In this document: in pieces, positions 16,904-26,028 of the stretch
Numbering within the stretch: position 1 is the stretch's first letter
Layout of the letters: every line of letters begins with the position of its first letter
Source: Polyangium jinanense
GTDB taxonomy: Bacteria > Myxococcota > Polyangia > Polyangiales > Polyangiaceae
Reading direction: 5' to 3'
DNA length: 64,000 nucleotides
Assembly: GCF_028435365.1 (NCBI RefSeq)
Contig: NZ_JAGTJJ010000057.1
Coordinates: forward strand, 1-64,000
The notes under the pieces: model-generated
The model's database searches: none
What the model saw: only the letters and a program-made list of their open reading frames with translations
Told to the model about the DNA's origin: nothing
Translations under genes and position numbers: made by a program

Positions 16904-18230
16904 CCCCGCCTCCCCCCGACCCTCGAAATTTCAGCCGGAACGCCGTGGCGTACGTCTCCACCGGAGGCGGCGTCACGCTCGCGTTCGTCGCGATGATCTG
17001 CGAGGCCCACATCCGCTCGGCCACGCCGCACGCATCCTCGAGCTCACGCCCCGACCGACCCTCGGCCTTTTCCGCGAGCGAACGAAGCTCCTCCGGGCCG
17101 AGGTGCTTCGCATAATAGGCGAGGATGGCCGCCCGCTCCTCCGCGTCGGGCAGCGGGAAATGGACGAAGAGGTTGAACCGGCTGAGGAGCGCCGGATCCA
17201 GGTCGTCCTTGCGGTTCGTCGCGCCAATCACCACCACGTTGCTCGTATCGACGAGCCCCTGCATCTGGCGGAGCAACACCGAGAGGATGCGCCGCGTCCC
17301 CTCGTGCATGGCCCGCTCGCGCGAGCCGGCGAAGGCGTCGATCTCGTCGAGGAAGACGATGCTCCGCGAAAGCGCGCCGGCCCGGTCGAAGATCGCGTCG
17401 AGCCTTTTTTCCGACTCGCCGAACCATTTGCTCATGATCGACTCGACGGGCACGTAAACGAGCGGGATCCCGCTCTGGCTCGCAATGACGCGCGCCATCG
17501 TGGTCTTGCCCGTGCCCGGCGGCCCCTCGAACAGGACGGCGCGCGGGACGCTCGCGCCCGGCCGCGTGCGGGCCATTTCGCCGACGGCCATGAAGATCTC
17601 GGGGTGGAGGAGCGGCAGCACGATGGTCTCGCGCACCTCGCGCTTCGTGCGCTCGTAGCCGGCGATGCGGTCCTCCGAGAACGCGGGGCTCGCCTCGAAG
17701 ACCACGGCGCCGAGCTCGGCGAGCTTTTGCTTGGGCGAGCTCGCGTTCGCCGCGTCGCCCGTATGAAAGGCATACTTGCGCAGGACGTCGAGGATGCAAT
17801 TGACCTCCTCTTGCAGGAGGAGCGCCTCTTTTTCGAAATGAATCGCGCCGTGCCCCTTCGGATCGAACCGGAACGTCACCTTCATCGGCGGCGGGAGCTC
17901 GGGCCCCTCGCCCGGTTTCCGACGATCGGCCATCCGGCGATCGAAGGGGCTGTGGTGATCGGCGACGACCGTGACCCCGAAATAGCTGCGGCGGAACTCC
18001 GAGAAGTACCGGAAGTACTGCGCGAGCACGTCGACGGTCGGGAAAAACGCCTCCTTGGGGAGGCTCTGGAACGAGAGCTCGACCGTGATCGTGGATTTTT
18101 TGTAGGAAATGACCGGCAGGTGCGCGTTCACGAGCTCGGGGCTCGCGGACGCGAGGCACGCGACGGCGCCCGTGTCGAGTTGCTGCTTGATCTGGTCGTA
18201 CGGGAGAAGCTGCAAGGCGGTATCGGGCAT
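16896..18230 (-). CDS. AAA+ ATPase with novel N-terminal domain
   Basis: 444 residues. Residues ~1-185 have no family I recognise. The AAA+ module spans ~190-420 with Walker A 'GPPGTGKTT' (Lys242), Walker B 'IVFLDEIDAF', sensor-1 'VVVIGATNRKDDLD' and the arginine-finger region 'LDPALLSRFNLFVHF'. The pore-loop-like 'SIMSKWFGESEK' is typical of the classical (FtsH/Cdc48/spastin-like) clade. Without a protease domain it likely unfolds or remodels a protein partner chosen by the N-terminal domain. It is monocistronic here. A T6SS ClpV role is excluded: there is only one AAA+ ring and no ClpV N-domain. Confidence 0.85.
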   Translation of the reverse strand: MPDTALQLLPYDQIKQQLDTGAVACLASASPELVNAHLPVISYKKSTITVELSFQSLPKEAFFPTVDVLAQYFRYFSEFRRSYFGVTVVADHHSPFDRRMADRRKPGEGPELPPPMKVTFRFDPKGHGAIHFEKEALLLQEEVNCILDVLRKYAFHTGDAANASSPKQKLAELGAVVFEASPAFSEDRIAGYERTKREVRETIVLPLLHPEIFMAVGEMARTRPGASVPRAVLFEGPPGTGKTTMARVIASQSGIPLVYVPVESIMSKWFGESEKRLDAIFDRAGALSRSIVFLDEIDAFAGSRERAMHEGTRRILSVLLRQMQGLVDTSNVVVIGATNRKDDLDPALLSRFNLFVHFPLPDAEERAAILAYYAKHLGPEELRSLAEKAEGRSGRELEDACGVAERMWASQIIATNASVTPPPVETYATAFRLKFRGSGGGGAT

Positions 18231-18342
18231 CTTCGTGTTCCAGCCGCGGGATGAAAGCGCCGGGACGCCTGCCTGTCAAATGGAAGGAGCGCGCAGTGTC
18301 CTTCGGACGGAACCGGCATGGAAATTGGTATGCCGAGGGGAC

Positions 18343-18897
18343 ATGTACGAACACGGAACGCGCGGCGCCGCCGCAGCCATCTTGCTGATTTCGTTCGCCT
18401 CCCAGGCCCAGCCGGTCCGCGACGCCGAGGTGCCGGGCGCCCACTGCTTCACGAGCCTCGGCGTCCGCTTCGACGCCCCCGGCGCGATTCCCGGCGGCGA
18501 AAACCCCGATCGTATCGAGCTTTTCCTCGACGGCAAACCCTGCATCGAGATCACCCCCGCAGGCCGGGCATGCGAGATGCGAGCGCCGCCGGATGCGGTG
18601 TGCGACGTCATTGCCCCGCTCTCGATCGCCGAGGGATGGTGCCACCTCGCCGAGGACGGCTCGTGGAGCGCCAATTTCCAGGTCCTCTCGACCCGCTTGC
18701 TTGCCGACGACGTGACCCACGCGCTCACGGCATACGTCGCGACGCCCGCGGGGACCACGGTGCGCGAGGCGCCCGTCGACGTGTCGCGTTACCATCCGCG
18801 AGGCCCGAACGGGGCAGCTTCGGTCACGTGTTTCCAGGGCAACGCCGCGTTCCGAGGCTCGGCGGCCGCCCTGCAAAAAGACCCGAATCAGGGCTGA
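18343..18897 (+). CDS. Secreted hypothetical protein
   Basis: 184 residues, with a probable Sec signal ('RGAAAAILLISFASQAQP') that lacks a lipobox. The mature part contains several cysteines ('GAHCFTSLGVRF', 'GKPCIEITPAGRACEMR', 'DAVCDVIAPL', 'EGWCHLAEDG') that could form disulphides, and ends 'CFQGNAAFRGSAAALQ'. No family recognised. The start is preceded by GAGGGG 2 nt away, which is short spacing, so an alternative start is possible. The gene ends 10 nt inside the convergent small Cys-rich gene. Confidence 0.5.
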   Translation: MYEHGTRGAAAAILLISFASQAQPVRDAEVPGAHCFTSLGVRFDAPGAIPGGENPDRIELFLDGKPCIEITPAGRACEMRAPPDAVCDVIAPLSIAEGWCHLAEDGSWSANFQVLSTRLLADDVTHALTAYVATPAGTTVREAPVDVSRYHPRGPNGAASVTCFQGNAAFRGSAAALQKDPNQG

Positions 18898-19196
18898 ACC
18901 GAGCGCGTCGTCGCCTCCACGTCGACGCCGACCCTGTGCTCGGGCCTGCACAGAAGGACCGCGCAGAGCGTCTCGCAATTGAACGGCCACCATCGATAGT
19001 CGCCGCGCAGACACCCGCGCATGCACCGCGCGCACATCGTCGGCTCGGCGACGAGGGTGCCTCGGGCCTCCGAGGTCCCCGCGCGCGCCTCGCTCCTCGG
19101 CGCGCCCCGCTCCTCGGCGCGCGCCGAGGCCCCCACGAAACTGCACATCATTCCGATCATGCAGGCCAGCATCGTCCCACCCATGCGGCTTCTCAT
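18888..19196 (-). CDS. Small secreted cysteine-rich protein
   Basis: 102 residues. A signal peptide ('MGGTMLACMIGMMCSFVGAS') ends at 'ASARA'. The mature ~75 residues carry a cluster of six cysteines ('MCARCMRGCLRGDYRWWPFN', 'CETLCAVLLC'), consistent with a small disulphide-knotted or metal-binding protein. The ribosome-binding site (GAGGTGA) is well placed. The C-terminus overlaps the convergent gene by 10 nt. No family known to me. Confidence 0.5.
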   Translation of the reverse strand: MRSRMGGTMLACMIGMMCSFVGASARAEERGAPRSEARAGTSEARGTLVAEPTMCARCMRGCLRGDYRWWPFNCETLCAVLLCRPEHRVGVDVEATTRSVQP

Positions 19197-19432
19197 GGCT
19201 CACCTCGATCGTTTCCTTGGGTGAGGAAATGCCGTGTCAATGGAAGGCGCCCTCGAATCGCCTCCCTCCTCGCCCGATTTGCCAAGCGCGCCATACCTGC
19301 GCTGTGCCGTTCCTGATCACGCGGGCGCCGAATGCACGCAAAGGGAACGGTACGCGCCGTGCTCGACAAAGGAAATGGGGGGATTCGCTCGTCTCCACGA
19401 GCTCCCCCCCGAGCGTGAAAGGGAGCAATCAT

Positions 19433-20014
19433 ATGTGGACCAAGGGATTCGCGTTGCTCGGGCTCGCCTTCGGCGCCGCGATCATGGGGAGTGCCTGCGT
19501 GGCCGGCGAACCGACGGACGACGAGCGCGATGCGGGCCTGCCCCTCACGGCCGCGGAAGAAGAGGACCTCGGGGCTGCGGAGGACGATCTCTCCATCCAG
19601 GACTTCGCGCGGCTCCCGCGTTGCGGCGGATTCGCGGGATTCCGCTGTCCCGCCGGCCTGCGGTGCATCGATCTGCCAGGGGACGATTGTGATCCGGCCC
19701 GAGGCGGCGCGGATTGTATTGGCGTGTGTGTTCGGGGGGGACCCACAGCGGCTCGCTGCGCGAACCCGCGGCGAACCTATATCTCGCGAGACCCGGCCCA
19801 GTGCGCGGCCATGCTGTTCCGCTGCGAGCCGGGGTTCAGGCCCTTCTCCGACGAATGCGGCTGCGGCTGCCTGAGGGTCGGCGGCCCGGGAGGGGGCCCC
19901 GGGCGCGTGCGCTGCAGGGAAAACATTTGCGGACCCGGCGAGTACTGTTGCAACGAGAGCTGCGGGATCTGCGCGCCGATCGGCGGCTTCTGTACGCAGG
20001 AGTTCTGCCAGTAG
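19433..20014 (+). CDS. Cysteine-rich lipoprotein
   Basis: 193 residues. Lipobox 'IMGSAC' with Cys22, then an acidic tether ('EPTDDERDAGLPLTAAEEED'). The mature part has about 18 cysteines. One block is 'RLPRCGGFAGFRCPAGLRCI'. The last ('GPGEYCCNESCGICAPIGGF') is of the type found repeatedly at the ends of myxobacterial surface proteins. Start at 19433 (ATG) with GGGAG upstream; the longer reading frame is not signal-peptide-like. Function unknown; disulphide-rich surface protein is inferred. Confidence 0.6.
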   Translation: MWTKGFALLGLAFGAAIMGSACVAGEPTDDERDAGLPLTAAEEEDLGAAEDDLSIQDFARLPRCGGFAGFRCPAGLRCIDLPGDDCDPARGGADCIGVCVRGGPTAARCANPRRTYISRDPAQCAAMLFRCEPGFRPFSDECGCGCLRVGGPGGGPGRVRCRENICGPGEYCCNESCGICAPIGGFCTQEFCQ

Positions 20015-20041
20015 CGGACGCGATTCCCTCCCCCCATTCCG

Positions 20042-21589
20042 TCAGGGCCAGTCGACGTCCTTCTTCACCTGCGGCTCGTGGCAGAACACGCGGGGCGTCA
20101 TCTTGGGGTTTGCCTCGGCAAACGCCTTCACGATCGCCTCGGCCTGCTCGATGTTTGCCGCCTTCGCGCCCACGAAGAGGCTCCGGCCGTCGTCCTCCAC
20201 GACGAGTTTCGCGCCGTCGAACTTCTTGCCCTCGAAGGATTTCTTCACCGCGGGGAATTCCTTCGGGATCGGCGCCGCGCTCGGGCCGATCGAGAAGAGG
20301 TGGGCATAGGGTTTCACGCAAAGCGGCGTCGCGAGGTAGCGGAAGTTCGACTTCAACGTGTCCTCGGCCTCCTTGTCGGAGGGCATCGTCATGGGTTTGT
20401 CCACCTTCGCCGAGCGAAGCAGGTACCCCTTGCCGCCCGCCCTGCCGGCGACCCACACGTCGCTCGTGGTGCGCGCATACACGTACAAGGGCTCGAAGTT
20501 CTCGAGCTTCTTCGGCATGGCCACGAGCTCCCACGCGCCGCCGGCTTTCTTGGTGTACAAACCATCCCCGAAGGACGCGAGGAGCGTGCCGCCGTCGATC
20601 GCGACGATGCGGTGGATTTTCTTCGCGGAGGGCGCCTTTTCGAGGGCCCACGCCTTGCCGTCCCAGTGCGCGAGGTACGGCGCGTCGCCCGCGTTTCCGT
20701 ACACCCAGGCGTCCGTGGCGGAGACGGCCACGACATCGGCGATCGTGAGCTCGCCGGACGGCGCCGGGAGCGGATCCACGGTGCCGCGCGCTTTCTTCGG
20801 CTCCCAGCGCTCGGCCATCGGCGCGCCTTTTCCGCCTGCGTCCTGGCACTCGAAGCCGGCCGCGAAGGCCTCGCCCGTGGGCGTGCCGGCGAGCGTATAC
20901 GTCGGCTCGGGGGCCATCTTCACCTTGCAGCTCTTGTCGTCCTCGGGCGGCGTGTCGCCCGCGCCCTCCTCGCCGCTCTCGGCCTTCGCCGCGGCTTTCT
21001 GCGACGGGAAGGGCGCAGGAATGACGCCGCCCTTGCCGCCGACGAGGGCAAACCGGATGTCGTTCGAGGGCATTTTGATGGCGGCGACGACGCTCTCGCC
21101 GATCACCGCGACGTCGAGCACGTCCTCGTCCTCGCGAAGGATCGTCTGCGGCTCCCAACGACCGCCGAGGGAATCGAACCATTTGTAGGCCTTGGGTTTG
21201 TTCTCGGCGCTGAGGGCCATGATCCAGGCCGACTTCGGCCACTCGCCGCCGACAACGTAGGAGACCTCGCCCTTCTTGAGGCCCTTCATGAACGCCGGAT
21301 CCTGCACGAGCGGCCCCTCGCCGAGCGGGAGGTAGAGATTCGAGACGCTCAAGACCGCGCCGCCCTGGAGGGGCGTGATCTCGACCCCGTCCGGCGCTTC
21401 GAGCACGATCGAATACGCGCTCGTTTCCACGGGCGCAGCGGCGGCGGCGCTCGCCGTGGGCGCGGGCGCGGCCGCCGAGGTCGCCGCCGGCGCGGCCGAG
21501 CCTGCCGGCGCGGGCGCCGGATCCGAGGATTTTCCGCAGGCGGAAAGGAGGAGCGCGGCGACCGGGACGAGCAAGTCTATCTTGTGCAT
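20042..21589 (-). CDS. Hypothetical lipoprotein
   Basis: 515 residues, signal peptide with lipobox 'LLLSAC' (Cys18), then an Ala/Pro-rich tether to about residue 55. The mature part has repeated short phrases typical of a beta-propeller ('DVLDVAVIGESVVAA', 'DAWVYGNAGDAPYLAHWDG', 'KIHRIVAIDGGTLLASFGDG', 'TSDVWVAGRAGGKGYLLRS'). This suggests Kelch/WD-like blades. A small Cys pair near the C-terminus ('TPLCVKPYAHLF', 'RVFCHEPQV') may be a disulphide. It is convergent with the Cys-rich lipoprotein (27 nt between ends). Confidence 0.65.
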   Translation of the reverse strand: MHKIDLLVPVAALLLSACGKSSDPAPAPAGSAAPAATSAAAPAPTASAAAAAPVETSAYSIVLEAPDGVEITPLQGGAVLSVSNLYLPLGEGPLVQDPAFMKGLKKGEVSYVVGGEWPKSAWIMALSAENKPKAYKWFDSLGGRWEPQTILREDEDVLDVAVIGESVVAAIKMPSNDIRFALVGGKGGVIPAPFPSQKAAAKAESGEEGAGDTPPEDDKSCKVKMAPEPTYTLAGTPTGEAFAAGFECQDAGGKGAPMAERWEPKKARGTVDPLPAPSGELTIADVVAVSATDAWVYGNAGDAPYLAHWDGKAWALEKAPSAKKIHRIVAIDGGTLLASFGDGLYTKKAGGAWELVAMPKKLENFEPLYVYARTTSDVWVAGRAGGKGYLLRSAKVDKPMTMPSDKEAEDTLKSNFRYLATPLCVKPYAHLFSIGPSAAPIPKEFPAVKKSFEGKKFDGAKLVVEDDGRSLFVGAKAANIEQAEAIVKAFAEANPKMTPRVFCHEPQVKKDVDWP

Positions 21590-21709
21590 GGATTCTCTGG
21601 GTTATGGGCCGTACGGCGGGAGCTTTCGCGCGTCAAGCGAAGGAGGCGCGCGTCCGCTTCCTTCGTACCCCTTCGCGCCGAGAGAGCCCCCGAATCGCGG
21701 CGAGCGTGG

Positions 21710-21715
21710 TAGAGT
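21710..21715 (+). promoter_or_regulatory. Putative -10 element of leaderless cysK
   Basis: TAGAGT, 9 nt before the ATG at 21725, with no Shine-Dalgarno between. One of a set of similar sites in this window. Confidence 0.3.
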
Positions 21716-21724
21716 CCGCGCCCC

Positions 21725-22708
21725 ATGGCGCGTATCTACGAAGACAACTCACGCAGCATCGGGCGCACGCCGCTCGTCAAGATCAACCGCCTCACGGCGG
21801 GCGCGCGCGCGACCGTGTTGGCCAAGATCGAGGGCCGAAACCCCGCCTACTCGGTCAAATGCCGCATCGGCGCGGCGATGGTGTGGGACGCCGAGGAGCG
21901 CGGCGCCCTCCGGCCGGGCATGTCGATCGTCGAGGCCACGAGCGGCAACACCGGCATCGCGCTCGCGTTCGCCGCGGCGGCGCGTGGCTATCAGTGCGTG
22001 CTGACGATGCCCGAGACGATGAGCATGGAGCGGCGCAAGGTGCTGGTCGCGCTCGGCGCGCAGATCATCCTGACGCCAGGGCCGCTCGGTATGAAGGGCG
22101 CCATTGCCCGCGCCGAGGAGCTCGCCGCGACCCAGCCCGACAAGTACGTGCTGATGAAGCAGTTCGAGAACCCGGCGAACCCCGCCATCCACGAGAAAAC
22201 CACGGGCCCCGAGATCTGGGAGGACACGGACGGCGCGGTCGATGTCTTCATCAGCGGCGTCGGCACGGGCGGCACGCTCACCGGCGTGTCGCGGTACATC
22301 AAGCAAACGAAGGGCAAGAAGATCCTGACGGTCGCCGTCGAGCCCGTGCACTCGCCCGTCATCTCGCAGACGCTCGCCGGCCAGGACGTGAAGCCCGCGC
22401 CGCACAAGATCCAGGGGCTCGGCGCGGGGTTCGTCCCGCGAAACCTCGATCTGTCGCTCGTGGATCGGGTGGAGACCGTGACCAACGACGAGTCGATCGC
22501 GATGGCGCGGCAGCTCGCGCGCGAGGAGGGCATCCTGGCGGGCATCTCGTGCGGGGCGGCGATGGTCGCGGCGCTCAGGCTCGCGAACGATCCTGCGTTC
22601 GAGGGCAAGACGATCGTGACCGTGCTGCCGGACGCGGGCGAGCGGTACCTCTCGACCGCGCTCTTCGAGGGCATGTTCGAGGCCGTGGAGAAGGCGACGG
22701 CCACGTGA
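21725..22708 (+). CDS. cysK: Cysteine synthase (O-acetylserine sulfhydrylase)
   Basis: 327 residues, usual length. Makes L-cysteine from O-acetylserine and sulfide with PLP. The PLP lysine is Lys45 in '[11 protein letters not shown]'. The substrate loop '[12 protein letters not shown]' is the canonical TSGNTG, and the phosphate-binding loop is '[11 protein letters not shown]'. The C-terminal '[14 protein letters not shown]' also fits type A enzymes. It is followed after 53 nt by cysE, so sulfur assimilation is organised as one unit. No Shine-Dalgarno; leaderless start likely. Confidence 0.95.
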   Translation: MARIYEDNSRSIGRTPLVKINRLTAGARATVLAKIEGRNPAYSVKCRIGAAMVWDAEERGALRPGMSIVEATSGNTGIALAFAAAARGYQCVLTMPETMSMERRKVLVALGAQIILTPGPLGMKGAIARAEELAATQPDKYVLMKQFENPANPAIHEKTTGPEIWEDTDGAVDVFISGVGTGGTLTGVSRYIKQTKGKKILTVAVEPVHSPVISQTLAGQDVKPAPHKIQGLGAGFVPRNLDLSLVDRVETVTNDESIAMARQLAREEGILAGISCGAAMVAALRLANDPAFEGKTIVTVLPDAGERYLSTALFEGMFEAVEKATAT

Positions 22709-22715
22709 AAGAGGG

Positions 22716-22755
22716 TTCGGGGGCGTAGCTCGGCTCGCCGCGCAGAGCCCCCGAA
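22716..22755 (+). promoter_or_regulatory. Inverted repeat between cysK and cysE
   Basis: Nine-bp perfect arms TTCGGGGGC (22716-22724) and GCCCCCGAA (22747-22755) separated by 22 nt, ending 6 nt before the cysE start. In mRNA this could reduce cysE translation or cause partial termination; as DNA it could be an operator. There is no T-box or other recognised riboswitch. Confidence 0.3.
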
Positions 22756-22761
22756 TGGTGA

Positions 22762-23730
22762 ATGATGGGCGATCCGGAAAACGGCCTCGGCAAAGTCGTG
22801 GACGGGCTGATCGCGAGCTACGAGCGCGATCGGCGTGGCCACTACATCGGCAAGAAATTCCTGCCCTCCCGCGAGGAGATCTTCGAGATCATCGAGCTGC
22901 TCTTCCAGGTCTTCTACCCCGGCTATTACGGGCGTCAGGACCTCACGGAGGGCAACGTTCGGTACCACGTCGTCACGATCGTCTCGACGCTGCGCGAGAA
23001 GCTCGCGACGCAAATCGAGAAATGCCTCTGCTGGGCTGGCGAGTCGGAGCGCGACGGCACGGAGGACAAAGAGGTCGGCGGCTGTGCCGAGTACGGCCGG
23101 CACATCGCGTGCCGGCTGCTCAGCCGCCTGCCGGAGATCCGCGACACGCTGCTGCTCGACGCGCAGGCGGCGTACGACGGGGATCCGGCGGCGGGCAGCC
23201 TCGACGAGGTGATCCTCTCCTACCCGGGCATGCTCGCGATCACGGTGCATCGCGTGGCGCACGAGCTCTATGTACTCGGCGTGCCGCTCATGCCGCGCAT
23301 CATGAGCGAGTGGGCCCATTCGCAGAGCGGCGCGGACATCCACCCAGGCGCGACCGTCGGCGAGAGCTTCTTCATCGATCACGCGACGGGCGTCGTCATC
23401 GGCGAGACGAGCCACATCGGCGGTCACGTAAAAGTCTACCAGGGCGTGACGCTCGGCGCGATGTCGCACCCGAAGGACGAGCGAGGCCGCGTCATTCGCA
23501 ACACGAAGCGCCACCCGACGGTCGAGGACTCCGTCACGCTCTACGCGAACGCGACGGTGCTCGGCGGCCAGACCGTGGTGGGGCAAGGCAGCGTCGTCGG
23601 CGGCTCGGTCTTCCTCACGCGGGGAATCCCGAAGCGCTCGCGCGTCGCGGTGAAGCCCCCGGAGACCCGCGTCATCGCCGCGGGTAGCCAGCCGGGGGAC
23701 GACGAGTATCCGGCCGATTTCGAGATCTGA
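22762..23730 (+). CDS. cysE: Serine O-acetyltransferase
   Basis: 322 residues. Acetylates serine with acetyl-CoA, the first step of cysteine synthesis, and its product feeds the adjacent CysK. The N-terminal ~190 residues are helical with an extra cysteine-containing insert ('KCLCWAGESERDGTEDKEVG'). The C-terminal domain is a hexapeptide left-handed beta-helix: 'SGADIHPGATVGESFFIDHA', 'TGVVIGETSHIGGHVKVYQG', 'VTLGAMSHPK'. The His in 'IDHATGVVIGE' is the expected catalytic base. Two adjacent ATGs (22762, 22765) are possible starts. It resembles the longer EpsC-type enzymes. The C-terminus 'DDEYPADFEI' ends in Ile, as needed for insertion into CysK in the cysteine synthase complex. Confidence 0.93.
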   Translation: MMGDPENGLGKVVDGLIASYERDRRGHYIGKKFLPSREEIFEIIELLFQVFYPGYYGRQDLTEGNVRYHVVTIVSTLREKLATQIEKCLCWAGESERDGTEDKEVGGCAEYGRHIACRLLSRLPEIRDTLLLDAQAAYDGDPAAGSLDEVILSYPGMLAITVHRVAHELYVLGVPLMPRIMSEWAHSQSGADIHPGATVGESFFIDHATGVVIGETSHIGGHVKVYQGVTLGAMSHPKDERGRVIRNTKRHPTVEDSVTLYANATVLGGQTVVGQGSVVGGSVFLTRGIPKRSRVAVKPPETRVIAAGSQPGDDEYPADFEI

Positions 23731-23805
23731 AGCCTGCTGACCCCTGGTCACTTGCCAGCGATATGACTATAGGAGGCTCGCGCCGGCTCGCGCCGGCGCG
23801 TCCTT

Positions 23806-26028
23806 ATGGTCGATACACACCACACCTTTTGCCGCATCTGCGAGGCCCTCTGCGGCCTCGAGGCCGACGTCGAGGGCGGGCGCGTCATCGCGCTCCGGCC
23901 CGACGCGCGGCACGTCGCCACCGAGGGCTTTGCTTGCCCCAAGGGCCTCAAGCAGCACCGCATGTACGCCTCGCCCGACCGCGTGCGGAGCCCGCTCGCG
24001 CGCCGGGGCGAGCGCTTCGAGCCCGCGTCCTGGGACGCGGCCCTCGAAGACATCGGCGCGCGCGTGCGCAGGATCCACGACGAACACGGCCCCGACGCGA
24101 TCGCCATGTACGTCGGCACGGCCGCGGGTTTCTCCGTGCTGCACCCCGTCTTCGCGCAGGGCTTCATGCAGGGGCTCGGATCGCGCAGCATGTATGCCTC
24201 GGCGACGCAAGATTGCAGCAACAAATTCGCGGTTTCGCGCGAGATGTACGGATTCCCGTTCACGCTCTCGTTTCCTGATCTCGATCGGACGAAGTGCCTC
24301 ATCGTCGTGGGGGCGAACCCGGTCGTATCGAAATGGAGCTTCCTCCAGGTCCCGAACCCGGCGCGGGCGCTGAAGGACATCGAGGCGCGCGGCGGAAAGC
24401 TCTTCGTCGTCGATCCACGCCGCACCGAGAGCGCCAAGGTCGCGGGCGAGCACGTCTTCATCCGGCCCGATACGGACGTCTGGTTCTTCCTCTCGTTCTT
24501 GCGCGAGCTCGCGGCCGTGGGCGGGATCGATCACGAGCGCGCGGCGCGCTTCATGAAAGGGCTCGACGAGGTCCTCGCCGTCGCAGAGCCCTGGACGCCC
24601 GAGCGCACGGCGCGCGTCACGGGGATCACGCCGGACGTGCTCCGCGCGATGGTGCGCGCGTATCGGGACGCGGGGCGCGCGGCCATCTACGTATCGACGG
24701 GCGTCAACATGGGCCGGAATGGCTCGCTCGCGTTCTGGCTCGCCGAGTGCATCAATGCCGCTTCGGGGAATCTCGATCGCGAGGGCGGGACGCTCGTCGG
24801 CCGGGGAATCTTCGATTTCGCCGCGTTCGGCCGGCGCACGGGCACGCTGCTCCGCGAAGACCGATCCCGCATCGGCGATTTCCGCTCCGTGAACGACGCA
24901 TTCCCGGGCGGCCTGCTCGCCGACGAGATCCTCACGGACGGGCCGGGCAAGATCCGCGCGCTCTTCGTGACCGGAGGAAACCCGCTCATCACGATGCCGG
25001 GCGCGGGGAGGCTGCGGCGCGCATTCGAAAAGCTCGATCTGCTCGTCACGATCGATCTCTTCGTGAACGAGACTGGCTCGCTCGCGCACTGGGTCCTGCC
25101 CGCGACGTCGCCGCTCGAGCGGGCCGATTTGCCCTTCATTTTCCCGCTCCTCCTGGGCCTGCAGCGCCGGCCTTACCTCCAGGCGACCCGGCCCGTCGTG
25201 ACGCAGGACGGCAATCAGCGCGACGAGGCCACGATGTACCTCGATCTTTGTCGCGCCGCGGGCAAACCAATCTTCGGCTCGGCCATCGCCCAGCGCGCCC
25301 TGGAGATGCTCACGGCGGCGCGGGGGTGGCTCCATCCGGACGAACCCCGCTCGATCCCGCAGGAGCTCTTGCTCTCCGCGATGCTGCTCGCGACCGGGAA
25401 CGGGACCTTCGGCCGCCTCGCCGAGCAAACGCACGGGCGCCTTCGCCCGCCGCACCGCGGAGGCGATTTCCTCGGCAAGCGCGTGATCACGAAGGACGGC
25501 AAGGTGAATCTCGCGCCGGAGGTGCTGCTCACGGCCGCCAAAAAGCTCGAGTCCGATTACGAGGCGGAGATCGCCCGCGCGGGCAAGCTGAAGCTCGTCA
25601 CGCGGCGGCGGGTCACGACGCACAATTCGTGGACCCACAACCTCGAAGATTTCGCCGAGCCGGACGGAGGGACGAACCACCTGTACGTGCATCCCGAGGA
25701 CGCCAAACGAATCGGCCTCTCGGACGGTGATTTCGCGGATGTCTCAACGGACGTGGCCACGGTGCGCGTGCCCGTGCGCCTGCTCGCCGACCTCATGCCG
25801 GGGACCGTGGCATTGCCACACGGCTGGGGTCATCAGCACGCGGTGGGCCTCTCCGTCGCGCAAAAGACGCGGGGCGTGAACGTCAACCTGCTCGCTGCCG
25901 ATGGGCCGGAACGGCTCGAACGGGTCTCGGGCATGGCACACCTCACGGGGTTCGTCGTGGACGTGGTCCCGGCGCGCGGGCCCAAAGACGACCGGAGCTG
26001 GTCGGGTTTGTCGGAGGAAACGACATGA
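23806..26028 (+). CDS. Molybdopterin oxidoreductase, [4Fe-4S]-containing, cytoplasmic
   Basis: 740 residues. The N-terminus has the iron-sulfur ligands Cys9, Cys12, Cys16 and Cys44 (CxxCxxxC, then 'FACPKG'). The bis-MGD domains follow ('IVVGANPVVSKWSF', 'GKLFVVDPRRTESAKVAGEH', 'ALFVTGGNPLITMPG'), and the C-terminal MGD-binding domain has 'LPHGWGHQHA'. Cys137 in 'ATQDCSNKF' is a candidate molybdenum ligand. There is no TAT signal, so it acts in the cytoplasm. The substrate cannot be told; it is of the formate-dehydrogenase/BisC-like group. GGAGG lies 29 nt from the ATG, too far to serve as its ribosome-binding site. It is coupled to the next gene (ATGA). Confidence 0.87.
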   Translation: MVDTHHTFCRICEALCGLEADVEGGRVIALRPDARHVATEGFACPKGLKQHRMYASPDRVRSPLARRGERFEPASWDAALEDIGARVRRIHDEHGPDAIAMYVGTAAGFSVLHPVFAQGFMQGLGSRSMYASATQDCSNKFAVSREMYGFPFTLSFPDLDRTKCLIVVGANPVVSKWSFLQVPNPARALKDIEARGGKLFVVDPRRTESAKVAGEHVFIRPDTDVWFFLSFLRELAAVGGIDHERAARFMKGLDEVLAVAEPWTPERTARVTGITPDVLRAMVRAYRDAGRAAIYVSTGVNMGRNGSLAFWLAECINAASGNLDREGGTLVGRGIFDFAAFGRRTGTLLREDRSRIGDFRSVNDAFPGGLLADEILTDGPGKIRALFVTGGNPLITMPGAGRLRRAFEKLDLLVTIDLFVNETGSLAHWVLPATSPLERADLPFIFPLLLGLQRRPYLQATRPVVTQDGNQRDEATMYLDLCRAAGKPIFGSAIAQRALEMLTAARGWLHPDEPRSIPQELLLSAMLLATGNGTFGRLAEQTHGRLRPPHRGGDFLGKRVITKDGKVNLAPEVLLTAAKKLESDYEAEIARAGKLKLVTRRRVTTHNSWTHNLEDFAEPDGGTNHLYVHPEDAKRIGLSDGDFADVSTDVATVRVPVRLLADLMPGTVALPHGWGHQHAVGLSVAQKTRGVNVNLLAADGPERLERVSGMAHLTGFVVDVVPARGPKDDRSWSGLSEETT

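Noticed and set aside
16896..18230. ClpV-type T6SS ATPase
   Set aside because: There is only one AAA+ module and the N-terminal domain is unlike ClpV.
22709..22761. T-box, SAM or other riboswitch before cysE
   Set aside because: Only a simple inverted repeat was seen; no conserved riboswitch motif was found, and the leader is too short.
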